The notes beneath the pieces were generated by a model that had not been told where the DNA came from, did not search any database, and saw only the letters and a list, made by a program, of their open reading frames with translations. The position numbers and the translations under genes were made by a program. A stretch of DNA of 64,000 bases from Verrucomicrobiaceae bacterium (GTDB taxonomy: Bacteria > Verrucomicrobiota > Verrucomicrobiia > Verrucomicrobiales > Akkermansiaceae), in the NCBI GenBank assembly GCA_027486655.1, contig JAIXOR010000086.1:124001-188000 (forward strand). Direction: 5' to 3'. Shown in pieces: positions 1 through 9,261 of this stretch; positions within the stretch are counted from its first letter, which is position 1, and every line of letters begins with the position of its first letter.

Positions 1-1
1 C

Positions 2-1684
2 CTGCTCAACCGCGGTGAGACGATGGGCGTGTTCCAGCTTGAATCCGGCGGCATGGTGGAAACCTGCCGGAAGTACCAAATCGAGAAGATCGACGACATC
101 ATCGACCTGCTCGCCCTCTATCGTCCCGGCGCCATGCAGTTCATCGATCAGATGATCGAGGTGAAAAAGGGCAGGAAGAAGGCGGTTTACGAGCATCCGC
201 TGCTTGAGACCGTGTGCGGCAACACCTACGGGGTGATGATCTATCAGGAACAGGTGCAGAACGCCGCAAAGCTGCTCGCAGGATACACGCTCGGCGGTGC
301 GGACCTTCTGCGCCGGGCGATGGGCAAGAAAGACCCGGAAAAGATGGCCAAGGAGCGCGGCACCTTCGTCGCGGGATGCGAGAAGACCAATGGCATCGGT
401 GCCAACCTCGCCAGCCAGATCTTCGACAAGATCGAGATGTTCGCCGGCTACGGATTCAACAAGTCGCACTCGGCCTGTTATGGTCACATCTCCTACTGGA
501 CGGCCTGGCTCAAGGCGAACCATCCGGTCGAGTTCATGGCGGCGCTTCTTTCCAACGAAATCCACAACACGGACAAGATCGGCGTTTTTGTTTCCGAATG
601 CCACCGCATGGGAATCGAGATCCTGCCCCCGGACCTCAACGCCTCGCTGCTTCGCTTTGCGCCGGAAACCACTCCCAACGGAGCACGCGGAATCCGCTAC
701 GGGCTTGCAGCGATCAAGAATTGCGGCGAAGGCGCGATGGCAGCCGCCATCGAGGAACGAAAGGCGAGGGGACCATTCGCATCACTCGAAGACTTTTCCA
801 CCCGCCTTGATTCCAAGGTGGTCAACAAGCGCATCCTGGAAAACCTGATCAAGGCCGGAGCGGTCGACTGGACGGGTGAAACCCGTGCCGGCATGGCGGC
901 TCGGTTGGAGCAGGTGGTCGCCTCCGCTTCATCCGCACAAAAGGACCGCGCGTCCGGGCAGGTTTCAATGTTCGATGCCATGGAGTTCGTCGCTCCCGCT
1001 CCGGTTGCCAAGTCGGGCCCGGAATTTGTCGAAGAGTGGAGCAAGGACGATCGCCTCGCCCACGAGAAGGAATTGCTTGGGTTCTACGTCACCGGACACC
1101 CGCTGGACAAGTTCCGCGGAGTGATCGATTCGGAGAAATACAAACGACTCGGATTGATCGATGATCTCGACGTCACCAATCCCCGCGAGCGATTTCCCTT
1201 TGCAGGCATGATCCGCTCACTGGAGTCCAAGGTCACCAAAACCGGCAAGCCCTTTGGAATCCTGATCCTTGAGGACTTCACTGGAAGCGCCGAGATCATG
1301 TTATGGGGCGAGACCTTCGTGCCTGCCCGCGACGCGGGATTGCTCGAGGTGGGCAGGATCATCCGTCTCAAATGCGCGGTGCAAGTGGACGACCGCACCG
1401 GCGGCCGCAGGCTCACCGGATACGAGTTGTCCGAACTCAAGGCCCGCAAAGCCTCGGCAAACGGCAAGGGTCCCTTGGAACTGATGCTTTGGACCACTCG
1501 CCATGGGGAAAGAGACCTCAACGAGATCCTGGATGCGGTTTCCGCACACCCGGGAAACACGCCGCTTCTCCTGCATTTCCAAAACAGCGCGGGAAGACGC
1601 GTCACCGTGGCGGCGGACGATTCGTTTCATGTGAAACGATGCGACGCCCTTCTGGCGGCTCTCGATCGCTGGATCGAGGATTGA
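2..1684 (+). CDS. dnaE: DNA polymerase III alpha subunit, C-terminal part (5' end outside window)
   Basis: This is the replicative polymerase of the DNA polymerase III holoenzyme, acting at the fork. The reading frame is open from base 2 and starts inside the conserved GVFQLESGGM block, so the PHP domain and the catalytic aspartates of the palm lie upstream of the window. About 560 residues are visible: the rest of the fingers, including FNKSHSACYG; a helix-hairpin-helix region around residues 230-270 (GLAAIKNCGEGA); an OB fold around residues 395-470 (FAGMIRSLESKVTKTGKPFG); and a C-terminal tail. It ends in TGA and faces the DUF1802 gene 12 bp away. The assignment is firm; only the 5' truncation limits the description. 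Confidence 0.96.
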   Translation: MLNRGETMGVFQLESGGMVETCRKYQIEKIDDIIDLLALYRPGAMQFIDQMIEVKKGRKKAVYEHPLLETVCGNTYGVMIYQEQVQNAAKLLAGYTLGGADLLRRAMGKKDPEKMAKERGTFVAGCEKTNGIGANLASQIFDKIEMFAGYGFNKSHSACYGHISYWTAWLKANHPVEFMAALLSNEIHNTDKIGVFVSECHRMGIEILPPDLNASLLRFAPETTPNGARGIRYGLAAIKNCGEGAMAAAIEERKARGPFASLEDFSTRLDSKVVNKRILENLIKAGAVDWTGETRAGMAARLEQVVASASSAQKDRASGQVSMFDAMEFVAPAPVAKSGPEFVEEWSKDDRLAHEKELLGFYVTGHPLDKFRGVIDSEKYKRLGLIDDLDVTNPRERFPFAGMIRSLESKVTKTGKPFGILILEDFTGSAEIMLWGETFVPARDAGLLEVGRIIRLKCAVQVDDRTGGRRLTGYELSELKARKASANGKGPLELMLWTTRHGERDLNEILDAVSAHPGNTPLLLHFQNSAGRRVTVAADDSFHVKRCDALLAALDRWIED

Positions 1685-1696
1685 CCCCCGCGGGAC

Positions 1697-2254
1697 TCAG
1701 CCCAGAAGCGGGCGGATGGACTCGAGCGCTTCCTCGGAAACGACGCAAGTCGCCGCGTCGAGGCAGAGGCTCGGTGGCTCCGGGAGCGAAAACCAACTGC
1801 GACAACCTCCGAAGCTCTTTTCGTAAGGGAATTCCCAAGGGCTCTGGAGCTTGCGGACCTGAATGAGCGCCGCGTGGATGCTCCCGGCTGCCATGCCCTT
1901 TCCCTCCCAATCAAAACGATCCCTGACCGTACTTTCCGAATAGATATGGTGAGGTGCCAAGGCGAGAACCTTCTCCCAATCGGTCAGCGTCACCGCACAC
2001 AGGGCCTGGACATGGTGGGTGATGCGCACGGTTTCGCCGGGCTGCCACTCCGGCAGCGGTTCGACGTGCCCTTCCCGCACTTGGTCGCCCTGAGCGTGAA
2101 AGCGGGTAGGGAACAGAAAAAACGATTCATGGGCGAAGGAGAATCCGGCGCGTCCCTCGTGGATGCCGCCCTTGCGGAGGATGAGCGTTTGCCTGCCGGA
2201 TGCGATCGCCTCGCAAACCACCTGCCACTCCTTGAATCCTATGGCCTCCTTCAT
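1697..2254 (-). CDS. DUF1802 family protein
   Basis: This is a 185-residue protein of the uncharacterised DUF1802 family. The N-terminal block (KEWQVVCEAIASGRQTLILR, then a KGGI motif) and the later FLFPTRFHAQ segment are typical of it. I chose the ATG at 2254 because the protein then begins MKEAIGFKEW, close to the family N-terminus. A start at 2290 would add 12 residues and overlap the zinc-ribbon gene upstream. It lies 22 bp downstream of that gene on the same strand, so the two may share a transcript. The molecular role is unknown, and I see no catalytic motif, signal peptide or membrane segment. Confidence 0.8.
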   Translation of the reverse strand: MKEAIGFKEWQVVCEAIASGRQTLILRKGGIHEGRAGFSFAHESFFLFPTRFHAQGDQVREGHVEPLPEWQPGETVRITHHVQALCAVTLTDWEKVLALAPHHIYSESTVRDRFDWEGKGMAAGSIHAALIQVRKLQSPWEFPYEKSFGGCRSWFSLPEPPSLCLDAATCVVSEEALESIRPLLG

Positions 2255-2276
2255 GAAACAACGCCCGTTTTCCGGT

Positions 2277-2507
2277 TCAACCCAGATCATCCGCCGTCAC
2301 CGAGGTCTGTTCCCGGGCACCGAGAATCTTGGCCTGGAGGATCACACGCTCGGCCGATGTCTCGAAGCGATAGCTGTGGCAGTTCGGGCACAAGGCGGCT
2401 CCGGATCCCACGATCGAGTCGCACCCCTCGCAAACCTTGTAGGCGCCAGGGTTGGCAATGATCTTGGCTGCCGTGGCGGCCCGGTTTTGAGGTGGCGTTT
2501 CGGACAT
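2277..2507 (-). CDS. small zinc-ribbon protein, function unknown
   Basis: This is a 76-residue soluble protein with two CxxC pairs (CEGC and CPNC) about 16 residues apart, which would form a treble-clef or zinc-ribbon knuckle. The stretch between them (DSIVGSGAALCPNCHSYRF) resembles small zinc-ribbon proteins found beside translation genes. It lies between rpsT, from which it is separated by a strong terminator, and the DUF1802 gene, to which it is probably coupled. Nucleic-acid binding is possible but unproven. The reading frame is credible from its cysteine pattern and its position; no function can be assigned. Confidence 0.7.
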   Translation of the reverse strand: MSETPPQNRAATAAKIIANPGAYKVCEGCDSIVGSGAALCPNCHSYRFETSAERVILQAKILGAREQTSVTADDLG

Positions 2508-2518
2508 GGCGATTTACG

Positions 2519-2579
2519 AAAAAAGCGGCACCGGTGGTCCGGTCCGCTTGTTTCCGATCAGCCGGGATGAGCGGCTGAT
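2519..2579 (-). terminator. tandem hairpins, intrinsic terminator of rpsT
   Basis: Read on the minus strand after the rpsT stop, a perfect 8-bp stem (ATCAGCCG/CGGCTGAT, 2557-2579) is followed by a second hairpin (2523-2549). The second pairs AAGCGG with CCGCTT and ACCGG with CCGGT, with one bulged G, and runs into a six-T tract at 2519-2524. The second hairpin is a classic Rho-independent terminator. The first could be an additional stabilising or regulatory stem. Confidence 0.85.
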
Positions 2580-2590
2580 GTTAACCCATC

Positions 2591-2854
2591 TCAGGCGATG
2601 CCGGCGATTGCCTTGGAGGTCTTGCTCTTGAGGTTGGCAGCCTTGTTCGGGTGGATCACATTCTTCTTGGCGGCCTTGTCCACAGCGGACGAGAACTCGG
2701 AACTCGCCTTGGCGGCGGCTTCCTTGTCACCAGCAGCGATCGCGGCGAGCGTCTTCTTGCGAAGGGTCTTCATGCGGCTTTTTTCCGCACGATTCCGCTC
2801 GGTCCGGACGATGGTTTGGCGGGTGCGCTTGATGGAGGATTTGTGGTTGGCCAT
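2591..2854 (-). CDS. rpsT: 30S ribosomal protein S20
   Basis: This is an 87-residue basic protein of the small ribosomal subunit that binds the 5' domain of 16S rRNA during assembly. The start MANHKSSIKRTRQT and the tail HPNKAANLKSKTSKAIAGIA are characteristic of S20, and the length fits the family. It is monocistronic: a TTGACA-type promoter lies about 45 bp upstream and a double hairpin terminator follows. There is no obvious Shine-Dalgarno sequence before the ATG. Confidence 0.97.
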   Translation of the reverse strand: MANHKSSIKRTRQTIVRTERNRAEKSRMKTLRKKTLAAIAAGDKEAAAKASSEFSSAVDKAAKKNVIHPNKAANLKSKTSKAIAGIA

Positions 2855-2897
2855 GATGATGTCTTGGGAAGGTCGTGTGCCCTGAGGCGGGCCGGGG

Positions 2898-2925
2898 AAA
2901 TTACGGAATCCTTAGCGGCTGTCAA
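2898..2925 (-). promoter_or_regulatory. candidate sigma-70 promoter of rpsT
   Basis: On the minus strand a perfect -35 hexamer TTGACA (2920-2925) is followed by a 16-bp spacer and TAATTT (2898-2903). That places the transcript start about 36 nt before the rpsT ATG. The -35 match is exact and the -10 match is partial. The assignment rests on position and sequence only. Confidence 0.5.
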
Positions 2926-2945
2926 GCTTGTGTTTCCGAACTTTA

Positions 2946-3575
2946 TCAACCGTTGTAGCGCCCCCCGGGCCTGCTGTTCGAGGCGGCGGCGGAGTTGGAA
3001 GTTCTGGACTGGATCGAACCGCGGATGACAAACACATCGGCTCCATGGCCGATCCGGTTGAAAAGGTCTGCCACATCCCGGCTGCCCATCCGGATGCACC
3101 CATAAGAGGCCGGCGAGCCGAGGCGCCGCTCTTCGGGGGTGCCGTGGATGTAGATCGTGCGGGCGAAGGTATTGCGATTGCGGGATTCGGTGCCGGTCAG
3201 CCAAAGGATCCGCGTAACCACCGGATCGCGCCCGGGGGCGTTCGGTTTCAGGACTTCGCCCGTGGGCCTGCGGTTCTTGAAGACCGCGCCGATCGGGGCG
3301 TTGGCTCCGATTTTCTTGGCAACCTTGAGCCTGCCAAGCGGTGTGCAGTTGCTGCCGGGGCGGTCGCCAACGCCGAATTTAGAGGTCGAGATCCTGTAGG
3401 TTTTGACGGGCTTGCCATCACGAACGAGGAGCATTTTCTGGTCCCGCACGCTGACGATCATCTTGTTCCGGTTGTCCTTACCGAAGGGCGTCGATCCGCA
3501 GCTGCTCAGCACCAAGGCGGCCGCGAGGGCTGCCGCGGAGAGCAAAACAAGACGCGTCTTCTGAAACACGGCCAT
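2946..3575 (-). CDS. lipoprotein L,D-transpeptidase (YkuD family)
   Basis: This is a 209-residue envelope protein predicted to cross-link peptidoglycan through L,D-transpeptidation or to anchor proteins to it. A signal peptide ends in a lipobox (LVLSSC), giving a lipid-modified cysteine near residue 25. The YkuD catalytic core follows, with the conserved histidine in YIHGT and the nucleophilic cysteine in SYGCIRM. The C-terminal Ser/Asn/Gly-rich tail looks disordered. It lies 7 bp after the glycosyltransferase gene on the same strand, so the two may be co-transcribed, which would fit a cell-envelope role for both. Family assignment is firm; the substrate partner is not known. Confidence 0.92.
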   Translation of the reverse strand: MAVFQKTRLVLLSAAALAAALVLSSCGSTPFGKDNRNKMIVSVRDQKMLLVRDGKPVKTYRISTSKFGVGDRPGSNCTPLGRLKVAKKIGANAPIGAVFKNRRPTGEVLKPNAPGRDPVVTRILWLTGTESRNRNTFARTIYIHGTPEERRLGSPASYGCIRMGSRDVADLFNRIGHGADVFVIRGSIQSRTSNSAAASNSRPGGRYNG

Positions 3576-3582
3576 GGGCTTT

Positions 3583-5094
3583 TCACGGGGATTTCCGGTT
3601 CACCACCTTCGGCTGGGCCTCCGTGGGGCCGGAAGGCAGCATCCGGGCGATCGACGACAAGGAAGTGTAGAAGAAACCGATCGGGAAGGGGAGCAGCAGG
3701 ATGGCGGATGACCAGCTGCCACGCAGTGCGGCATCCACGACGATGAAGAGGAAAAAGCATCCGAAGAGAAGCTCCACAAACGGCGTCAACGTCTTCATCG
3801 CCTTGTAGCTGCTCTTTTTCCAGTCGCCGGAGCGCTTGGTCTGGTCGATGCCATACTTGGGAGTGCGGACAAACGCGGTCTGGTGGTTGCAGAGCGCCTC
3901 GATCACCGCCTTCGCGTTGCTGATCGACATGCCGATGCCGAGGGCGAGAAGCAGGGGAAGGTAGGGGATTTCCCGCCACCATGACCCTGGACGCAGGGCC
4001 TTTTGCGAAACGAGATAGAAAAGAATCACCGAGACTGAGGAGAAGAAGAAGATCGGAACGTTGATGATGTAATAGGTGAGCTTTCCGAAATCCGGTTGCC
4101 ACTGCTGATTGGGATAGATCAGGAAGCACAGAACGATGAGGAGCAGGTAAGCGAAGTTCGAAGTGAGGTGGGCGGTGGCCTCCATTTTGATGAAGAGGGG
4201 CACATCGGCCTTCCAGATCGCAGGCAGGACCTTTTTGCAGACCTGGATCGATCCTTTTGTCCAGCGGTGCTGCTGGCTCTTGAATCCGTCCATATCCACG
4301 GGCAATTCCGCGGGAGTCTCGACGTCGTTGAGGAAGATGAAGCGCCAGCCATTCAACTGGGCGCGATAGCTGAGGTCCATGTCCTCGGTGAGGGTGTCGT
4401 GCTCCCAGCCGCCCGCATCGGCGATGCAGGATTTTCTCCAGATGCCGCCGGTGCCATTGAAGGTGAAGAACCTGCCCGAGCGGTTGCGGGCGGTCTGCTC
4501 AAGCTCCAAGTGACCGTCCAGGAACATCGCCTGAATCCGGGTGAGCACGTTGAAGGTGCGATTGAGATGGCCCCAGCGCGTCTGGATCATCCCGATCTTG
4601 TCATCCGTGAAGTAATGGATGGTCTTCTGGAGCAAGTCCGGATTGGGGACGAAATCCGCGTCGAGAATCAGGAGAAACTCCCCTTTGGCGAACTTGGTGC
4701 CATTTTCGAGGGCCCCGGCCTTGAAACCGGTCCGGTCGGTCCGGTGGATGTGCTCGGCATCGAATCCGCGGGCCTTTAGGCGATCGATCCCGGCCCGGCA
4801 GATGTCCACGGTTTCATCGGTGGAATCGTCCAGAAGCTGGATCTGCATTTTGTCCTGTGGGTAGTCCAAGGCCGCCACGGAATCGAGCAGCCGGTCGACC
4901 ACGTGCATCTCATTGAAAACCGGGAGCTGGATGGTCACGAGCGGGAGCTCGGAGAAATGCTCCTTGGGCTGGGGCCGGTTCCGGGCGTGCTTCAGATACA
5001 GAAAGACGATGACAAGCCGATGGGAACCATAGCCGGCCAAGCCAAGCAAAACGAGGATGTAAGACGCGTACCAGAGGGGTGATTGCCAGTCCAT
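3583..5094 (-). CDS. membrane glycosyltransferase family 2, cellulose-synthase-like
   Basis: This is a 503-residue processive-type glycosyltransferase. It begins with one membrane segment, followed by a cytosolic GT-A domain with the nucleotide-sugar binding DDS motif (LLDDSTDE, about residue 89), the metal-binding DADF motif (about residue 145), and a QQHRW motif (about residue 275) matching the QxxRW signature of cellulose and mannan synthases. Several C-terminal membrane helices would form the export channel. Overall it resembles CslA-like beta-mannan or beta-glucan synthases. No PilZ domain or BcsB partner is visible nearby, so the polymer is unknown. An L,D-transpeptidase gene follows directly. 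Confidence 0.88.
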   Translation of the reverse strand: MDWQSPLWYASYILVLLGLAGYGSHRLVIVFLYLKHARNRPQPKEHFSELPLVTIQLPVFNEMHVVDRLLDSVAALDYPQDKMQIQLLDDSTDETVDICRAGIDRLKARGFDAEHIHRTDRTGFKAGALENGTKFAKGEFLLILDADFVPNPDLLQKTIHYFTDDKIGMIQTRWGHLNRTFNVLTRIQAMFLDGHLELEQTARNRSGRFFTFNGTGGIWRKSCIADAGGWEHDTLTEDMDLSYRAQLNGWRFIFLNDVETPAELPVDMDGFKSQQHRWTKGSIQVCKKVLPAIWKADVPLFIKMEATAHLTSNFAYLLLIVLCFLIYPNQQWQPDFGKLTYYIINVPIFFFSSVSVILFYLVSQKALRPGSWWREIPYLPLLLALGIGMSISNAKAVIEALCNHQTAFVRTPKYGIDQTKRSGDWKKSSYKAMKTLTPFVELLFGCFFLFIVVDAALRGSWSSAILLLPFPIGFFYTSLSSIARMLPSGPTEAQPKVVNRKSP

Positions 5095-5376
5095 GAAGAT
5101 GATTTCGCGGAAAAATTAAAGGTCACCCGATCTTGAATGGGGTGGGGAGGTTCAGGATGTCCTGGCGGTAACGGATTGAAAATCAGTCACCGGACGCCGT
5201 AGGCAAACATTCCGGGGACCCAATGTCAAGCTCCAAACCCGCCAGGGAAGCGGGCTTGAGTTACGGCCACCCCGCCCCTGACCTATCGGCGAAAAGGCCG
5301 GGGACCCGAGAATTTGGCGCACTCCGGGCGATCGGATTGGACCTCCTCCCGGGGTGCGCGTCGCGCGAGGGCAGCC
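5095..5376. other. intergenic region, 282 bp, no gene seen
   Basis: No conserved reading frame or RNA gene is recognisable here. A short hairpin at about 5236-5260 (CCCGC/GCGGG with a 7-nt loop), followed on the minus strand by a short T stretch, could weakly terminate transcription of the YugP gene. The words CGGGGACCC occur twice, near 5213 and 5301, without obvious meaning. The promoter of the glycosyltransferase gene should lie in the part nearest 5095, but no convincing hexamers are visible. Confidence 0.4.
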
Positions 5377-6117
5377 TCACTCCTCGCGGCGGCCGCCGAG
5401 GGCCATCATGATGAAGTAGAGCAACTGCGCCACCGATCCGACCGCCGCTGCGACGTAGGTCATCGCTGCCCAGAATAGAGCGTTTTTCGCTTTCTCGTGC
5501 TCCATGCTGGCGGCGAGTCCGCTGCTTTCCAGCCAGACCAAGGCCCTGCGGCTTGCGTCAAACTCCACGGGCAGGGTCACCACCGAGAACAGCGTGGTCA
5601 CGGCGAAGAGGGCGATCCAGATCCAGAGGAAGGTCGGATTCCCCATCAGGCCGACCCCGAGCATACCGGCGATCATCACGAAGTTGAGGAGGCTGCTCGA
5701 GAGTTGCACGGCAGGAACCATTTTGGAGCGGAAGCCCAGCCAAACGTAGGCCTGTTGATGCTGGATCGCGTGACCGCACTCGTGGGCGGCCACTGCGGCG
5801 GCGGCCACGGAGTTGATGTGGTAGACAGGTTCACTCAAATTCACGGTCCGGCTGACCGGGTCATAGTGGTCGGTGAGTTGTCCGGGCACGCTGATCACTT
5901 TCACGTCCGTGATCCCGTTCTGTCTGAGCATCAATTCGGCCACCTGGGCCCCGGTCAGTTGCAAGGGAATCTCCGAATACTGCCGGAAACGGCGCTTCAG
6001 CATTCCACTGATGAGCATGCTGACCGCGAAGGTGACGCCGATGATCAGCAGGTAGAGAGGGGAAAATCCACCCGGGAGGTAGGCGAGGGGTGGGAACGAA
6101 AGGAAGTTCGCAATCAT
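5377..6117 (-). CDS. YugP-like membrane zinc metallopeptidase (peptidase_M_neutral family)
   Basis: This is a 246-residue membrane protease of the YugP/DUF family. The zinc site HECGH lies in a predicted helix (AAAAVAAHECGHAIQHQQ), and the family's downstream block LPVEFDASRRAL is present. One N-terminal and about three C-terminal membrane helices frame the catalytic region. The frame stays open upstream, but the ATG at 6117 gives the family-typical N-terminus (short, then a membrane helix) and avoids overlapping the divergent gene at 6239. The physiological substrate is unknown; membrane protein quality control is the usual guess for the family. Confidence 0.88.
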   Translation of the reverse strand: MIANFLSFPPLAYLPGGFSPLYLLIIGVTFAVSMLISGMLKRRFRQYSEIPLQLTGAQVAELMLRQNGITDVKVISVPGQLTDHYDPVSRTVNLSEPVYHINSVAAAAVAAHECGHAIQHQQAYVWLGFRSKMVPAVQLSSSLLNFVMIAGMLGVGLMGNPTFLWIWIALFAVTTLFSVVTLPVEFDASRRALVWLESSGLAASMEHEKAKNALFWAAMTYVAAAVGSVAQLLYFIMMALGGRREE

Positions 6118-6238
6118 GGACGCGAGAATATCCGGCAAATCCGAATTCGCAATTGCAACCGGATTGGAAAAGAGGCCGCGGATTCCAATCGGGTAATCGG
6201 ATTGCCTTCGGTGGCATCCTCGGTGACCATGCGGTGCC

Positions 6239-7282
6239 ATGTCGGACGAGGAAGTCGAATCCAAGAAGAAGCAGAGGGGGCTCATCCCGCGGTTGTTTGC
6301 CTTTGTGTTTGCCTCAATCACCTGGTCCCTCGTCCTGATTGGCGGACTCTGGGCCTTCGGTGCCCTTTGGTTTGATTTCCCGGACGAGGCCATGAAACCC
6401 TGGGTTGCCTCCGGATTCGCTTTGTTCGCCCTGCTGGTGCTGTTTTCGATGCGCCCGGTTTGGAGGGCGAAGCTGGTGGTGGTGGTCTCAATCGTGCTCG
6501 TGATGGTCTGGTGGTTCACGATACCTCCGAGGCAATACCGGGACTGGAAAACCGAAGTGGCGCTGCTTCCATACGCCCAGATCGAGAACGAGATCGTCAC
6601 CATTCACAACGTCCGGAATTTCGATTACCGGACGGACAAGGAGTTCACTCCGGTCTATGAAACCCGCCGTTACGACCTCCGGAATCTGCGGGGGGTGGAT
6701 ATGTTCATCAACTACTGGGGTTCACCCTACATGGCTCATCCGATCGTTTCGTTCGATTTCGGCCGCGACGGTCACGTCTGCTTCAGCATCGAGACCCGTC
6801 CGGAAAAGGGGGAGGCTTACTCGGCGATCGGCGGACTCTACCGTCAGTTCGAGTTGATCTACATCGTGGCCGACGAGCGGGACGTGATCCGCCTTCGCAC
6901 CAACTACCGCAAGGGCGAGGATTCCTATGTCTATCGACTCAATGCGCCGAAAGCGCGTGAGTCGTTCATGGAGTATGTCCGCACCGTCAACGAGCTCAAG
7001 GAGACTCCCCGTTGGTACAATGCGATCACCAACAATTGCACCACCGCGATCCGGCACCAAAGGGCGGCCGATGAGAGGGCTCCATTCGACTGGCGCATGA
7101 TCGTCAACGGATTCGGGGACCAGCTGCTGTATGACCGGAAAGTGGTCAACACGGCTTTGCCCTTCAATGACCTCAAACGGGCCGCCCACATCAATGAAAG
7201 GGCCAAAGCGGCGGATTCTGATCCGGCGTTCTCAGCGAGAATCCGTCAAGGCGTGCCCGGAATGCCAACGACGGCACCTTGA
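6239..7282 (+). CDS. DUF4105 membrane protein
   Basis: This is a 347-residue protein with a lysine-rich N-terminus, about three membrane helices (residues 22-45, 57-72 and 78-95), and an extracytoplasmic DUF4105 domain (about 115-300). A conserved NNCTT motif places a candidate catalytic cysteine at C267, with a possible partner histidine at H167 (MAHP). DUF4105 is related to papain/NlpC-like folds, and some members (Lnb) act as lipoprotein N-acyl remodelling enzymes. Whether this one does so cannot be told from sequence. It is divergent from the YugP gene and convergent with clpX, 3 bp apart. Confidence 0.8.
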   Translation: MSDEEVESKKKQRGLIPRLFAFVFASITWSLVLIGGLWAFGALWFDFPDEAMKPWVASGFALFALLVLFSMRPVWRAKLVVVVSIVLVMVWWFTIPPRQYRDWKTEVALLPYAQIENEIVTIHNVRNFDYRTDKEFTPVYETRRYDLRNLRGVDMFINYWGSPYMAHPIVSFDFGRDGHVCFSIETRPEKGEAYSAIGGLYRQFELIYIVADERDVIRLRTNYRKGEDSYVYRLNAPKARESFMEYVRTVNELKETPRWYNAITNNCTTAIRHQRAADERAPFDWRMIVNGFGDQLLYDRKVVNTALPFNDLKRAAHINERAKAADSDPAFSARIRQGVPGMPTTAP

Positions 7283-7285
7283 AAA

Positions 7286-8563
7286 TCAGGCGGCGTCCTG
7301 GTCGGCCCGCTTCCGGCGGATGGCGGGAGGTTTTTCGCCGGTCACCACCTGACGGCTGATCGTCACCGACTCGATGTCGTCTCTAGACGGGATGTCGAAC
7401 ATCACCTCGAGCATCATCTTCTCGAAAATCGAGCGCAGGGCGCGTGCGCCGGTTCCGCGGCGGACGGCTTCCTCGGCGAGGGCCCGCAGGGCATCGCGTT
7501 TGACGTGAAGCTTCACGTTGTTCATCGCGAGTTGCTTTCCATACTGCTTCACCAGCGCGTTTTTCGGCTCGGTGAGAATGGACATCAACTCGTCCTCGGT
7601 GAGCTTGCGCAGCGAGGAAATGACGGGCAGGCGACCGATGAACTCGGGGATGAGGCCGAAGTGCAGGAGATCCTCCGGTTGCACCTTGTCGAGCACGTTG
7701 ACACCGGGATCGTCCAAGGTGTCCGCGCCGCCCGAGTGGAATCCCAGGGTGTTGCTGCCCAACCTGCGGCGAACCATGTCCTCAAGGCCCACGAAGGCGC
7801 CACCGACGATGAAGAGGATTTTCTCAGTGTTGACCTGGATGTATTCCTGCTGGGGATGCTTTCTTCCTCCTTGAGGCGGCACGTTGCAGACGGTTCCCTC
7901 GAGGATCTTCAGGAGAGCCTGTTGCACGCCTTCGCCGGAAACATCACGGGTGATGGACACATTCTCGGTCTTGCGGCCGATCTTGTCGATTTCGTCCACG
8001 TAGATGATGCCGCGCTCGGCGCGGGTCACATCGAAGTCCGCAGCCTGGAGCAGGCGCAGGATGATGTTTTCGACGTCCTCACCGACGTAGCCAGCTTCCG
8101 TCAGCGTGGTGGCGTCCACGATGCAGAATGGAACGTCGAGCACCCGAGCCAGGGTCCGGGCGAGCAGGGTTTTCCCGGAACCGGTCGGCCCGAGAAGCAG
8201 GATGTTGGACTTCTCGATTTCCACATCGCGGAACTCCTCGTCGACTTTCGCCTGGTCCTGCCGGAGGCGCTGATAGTGATTGTAAACCGCCACGGAGAGC
8301 ACCTTCTTTGCGTTCTCCTGACCGATCACAAACTCATTCAGCTTGGCAAGAATGGCGGCGGGCGAGGGGATCTTGAAACCCGGTTTTTCGGCGGCCGTCT
8401 TGCCCTTGGCGGGGGCCCCGCCGAGTTCCTTCTCGAGGATGTTCGAGCAGACGTCGATGCACTCGTTGCAGATGTACACCCCCGGCCCGGCGATCAGTTT
8501 TTTGACTTCCGAGTGACTCTTTCCGCAGAAGGAGCACATCGTCAAATTGGAGGCGCGGGCCAT
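7286..8563 (-). CDS. clpX: ATP-dependent Clp protease ATP-binding subunit ClpX
   Basis: This is the AAA+ unfoldase that feeds substrates to ClpP. It is 425 residues long, matching the family. The N-terminal zinc-binding domain has four cysteines (CSFC and CNEC). A Walker A motif (GPTGSGKT), a Walker B motif ([10 protein letters not shown]) and the sensor regions follow. I start at the ATG at 8563 ([14 protein letters not shown]); the frame is open further upstream but those residues are not ClpX-like and would overlap clpP. It is the last gene of the tig-clpP-clpX order, 22 bp after clpP, a conserved arrangement. Confidence 0.97.
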   Translation of the reverse strand: MARASNLTMCSFCGKSHSEVKKLIAGPGVYICNECIDVCSNILEKELGGAPAKGKTAAEKPGFKIPSPAAILAKLNEFVIGQENAKKVLSVAVYNHYQRLRQDQAKVDEEFRDVEIEKSNILLLGPTGSGKTLLARTLARVLDVPFCIVDATTLTEAGYVGEDVENIILRLLQAADFDVTRAERGIIYVDEIDKIGRKTENVSITRDVSGEGVQQALLKILEGTVCNVPPQGGRKHPQQEYIQVNTEKILFIVGGAFVGLEDMVRRRLGSNTLGFHSGGADTLDDPGVNVLDKVQPEDLLHFGLIPEFIGRLPVISSLRKLTEDELMSILTEPKNALVKQYGKQLAMNNVKLHVKRDALRALAEEAVRRGTGARALRSIFEKMMLEVMFDIPSRDDIESVTISRQVVTGEKPPAIRRKRADQDAA

Positions 8564-8585
8564 GATTGGGGGTGGGTAGGGGATC

Positions 8586-9260
8586 TCAGTCTTCGGATTT
8601 CTTCGGTTCCGCAAGAGCGGCCACGGCGTCGGGAAGCTGCTTGCGGCTCTCCAGCACCTTGTCGACCAGGCCATAGGCCACGGACTCCTCCGCGCTCATG
8701 TAGTTGTCGCGGTCCGAGTCGTGCTCAATCTGCTCGACGGTCTTGCCGGTGTGCTTGGCAAGGATTCCGTTGAGGCGTTTCTTGAGGTTGAACATGAAAC
8801 CGATGGTCCGTTCCACATCCGAGGCCGTGCCCTGCGCTCCACCGGAGACCTGGTGGATCATCACGTGGGAATTGGGGAGACAGAAGCGTTTGCCCTTGGT
8901 GCCGGCGGTGAGCAGCACGGATCCCATCGATGCGGCGATGCCGATGCAGTAGGTGTTCACATCGCAGGTGAGGAACTGCATCGTGTCATACATGGCCAGT
9001 CCGGCAGTGACGGAGCCACCCGGCGAGTTGATGTAGATGTGGATGTCCTTCTTGGGGTCCTGCATCTGCAGGAAAAGGAGCTGCGCGATCACTGAATTGG
9101 CCACGAAATCGTCGATCGGCGTGCCGATGAAGATGATGCGGTCCTTCAGGAGCCTCGAATAGATGTCAAATGAGCGCTCGCCACGACCGTCCTGCTCGAT
9201 CACGACCGGGACGTAATAGCTGTTGCGGGGGGCTTGGGAACTCATGGGCTGGAAAGTCAT
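8586..9260 (-). CDS. clpP: ATP-dependent Clp protease proteolytic subunit
   Basis: This is the tetradecameric serine peptidase of the Clp system. The catalytic triad is complete: S111 in AASMGS, H136 in MIHQ, and D185 in DRDNYMSA. The GGSVTAG loop is also present. There are 224 residues from the ATG at 9260; an internal ATG at 9245 (MSSQ) is an alternative, and a short propeptide is normal in this family. It starts 1 bp after tig ends, so translation is almost certainly coupled, and clpX follows. Confidence 0.97.
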   Translation of the reverse strand: MTFQPMSSQAPRNSYYVPVVIEQDGRGERSFDIYSRLLKDRIIFIGTPIDDFVANSVIAQLLFLQMQDPKKDIHIYINSPGGSVTAGLAMYDTMQFLTCDVNTYCIGIAASMGSVLLTAGTKGKRFCLPNSHVMIHQVSGGAQGTASDVERTIGFMFNLKKRLNGILAKHTGKTVEQIEHDSDRDNYMSAEESVAYGLVDKVLESRKQLPDAVAALAEPKKSED

Positions 9261-9261
9261 G

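Noticed and set aside
5200-5310. CGGGGACCC repeated twice in the intergenic region
   Set aside because: Only two short copies in GC-rich sequence; chance is a sufficient explanation.
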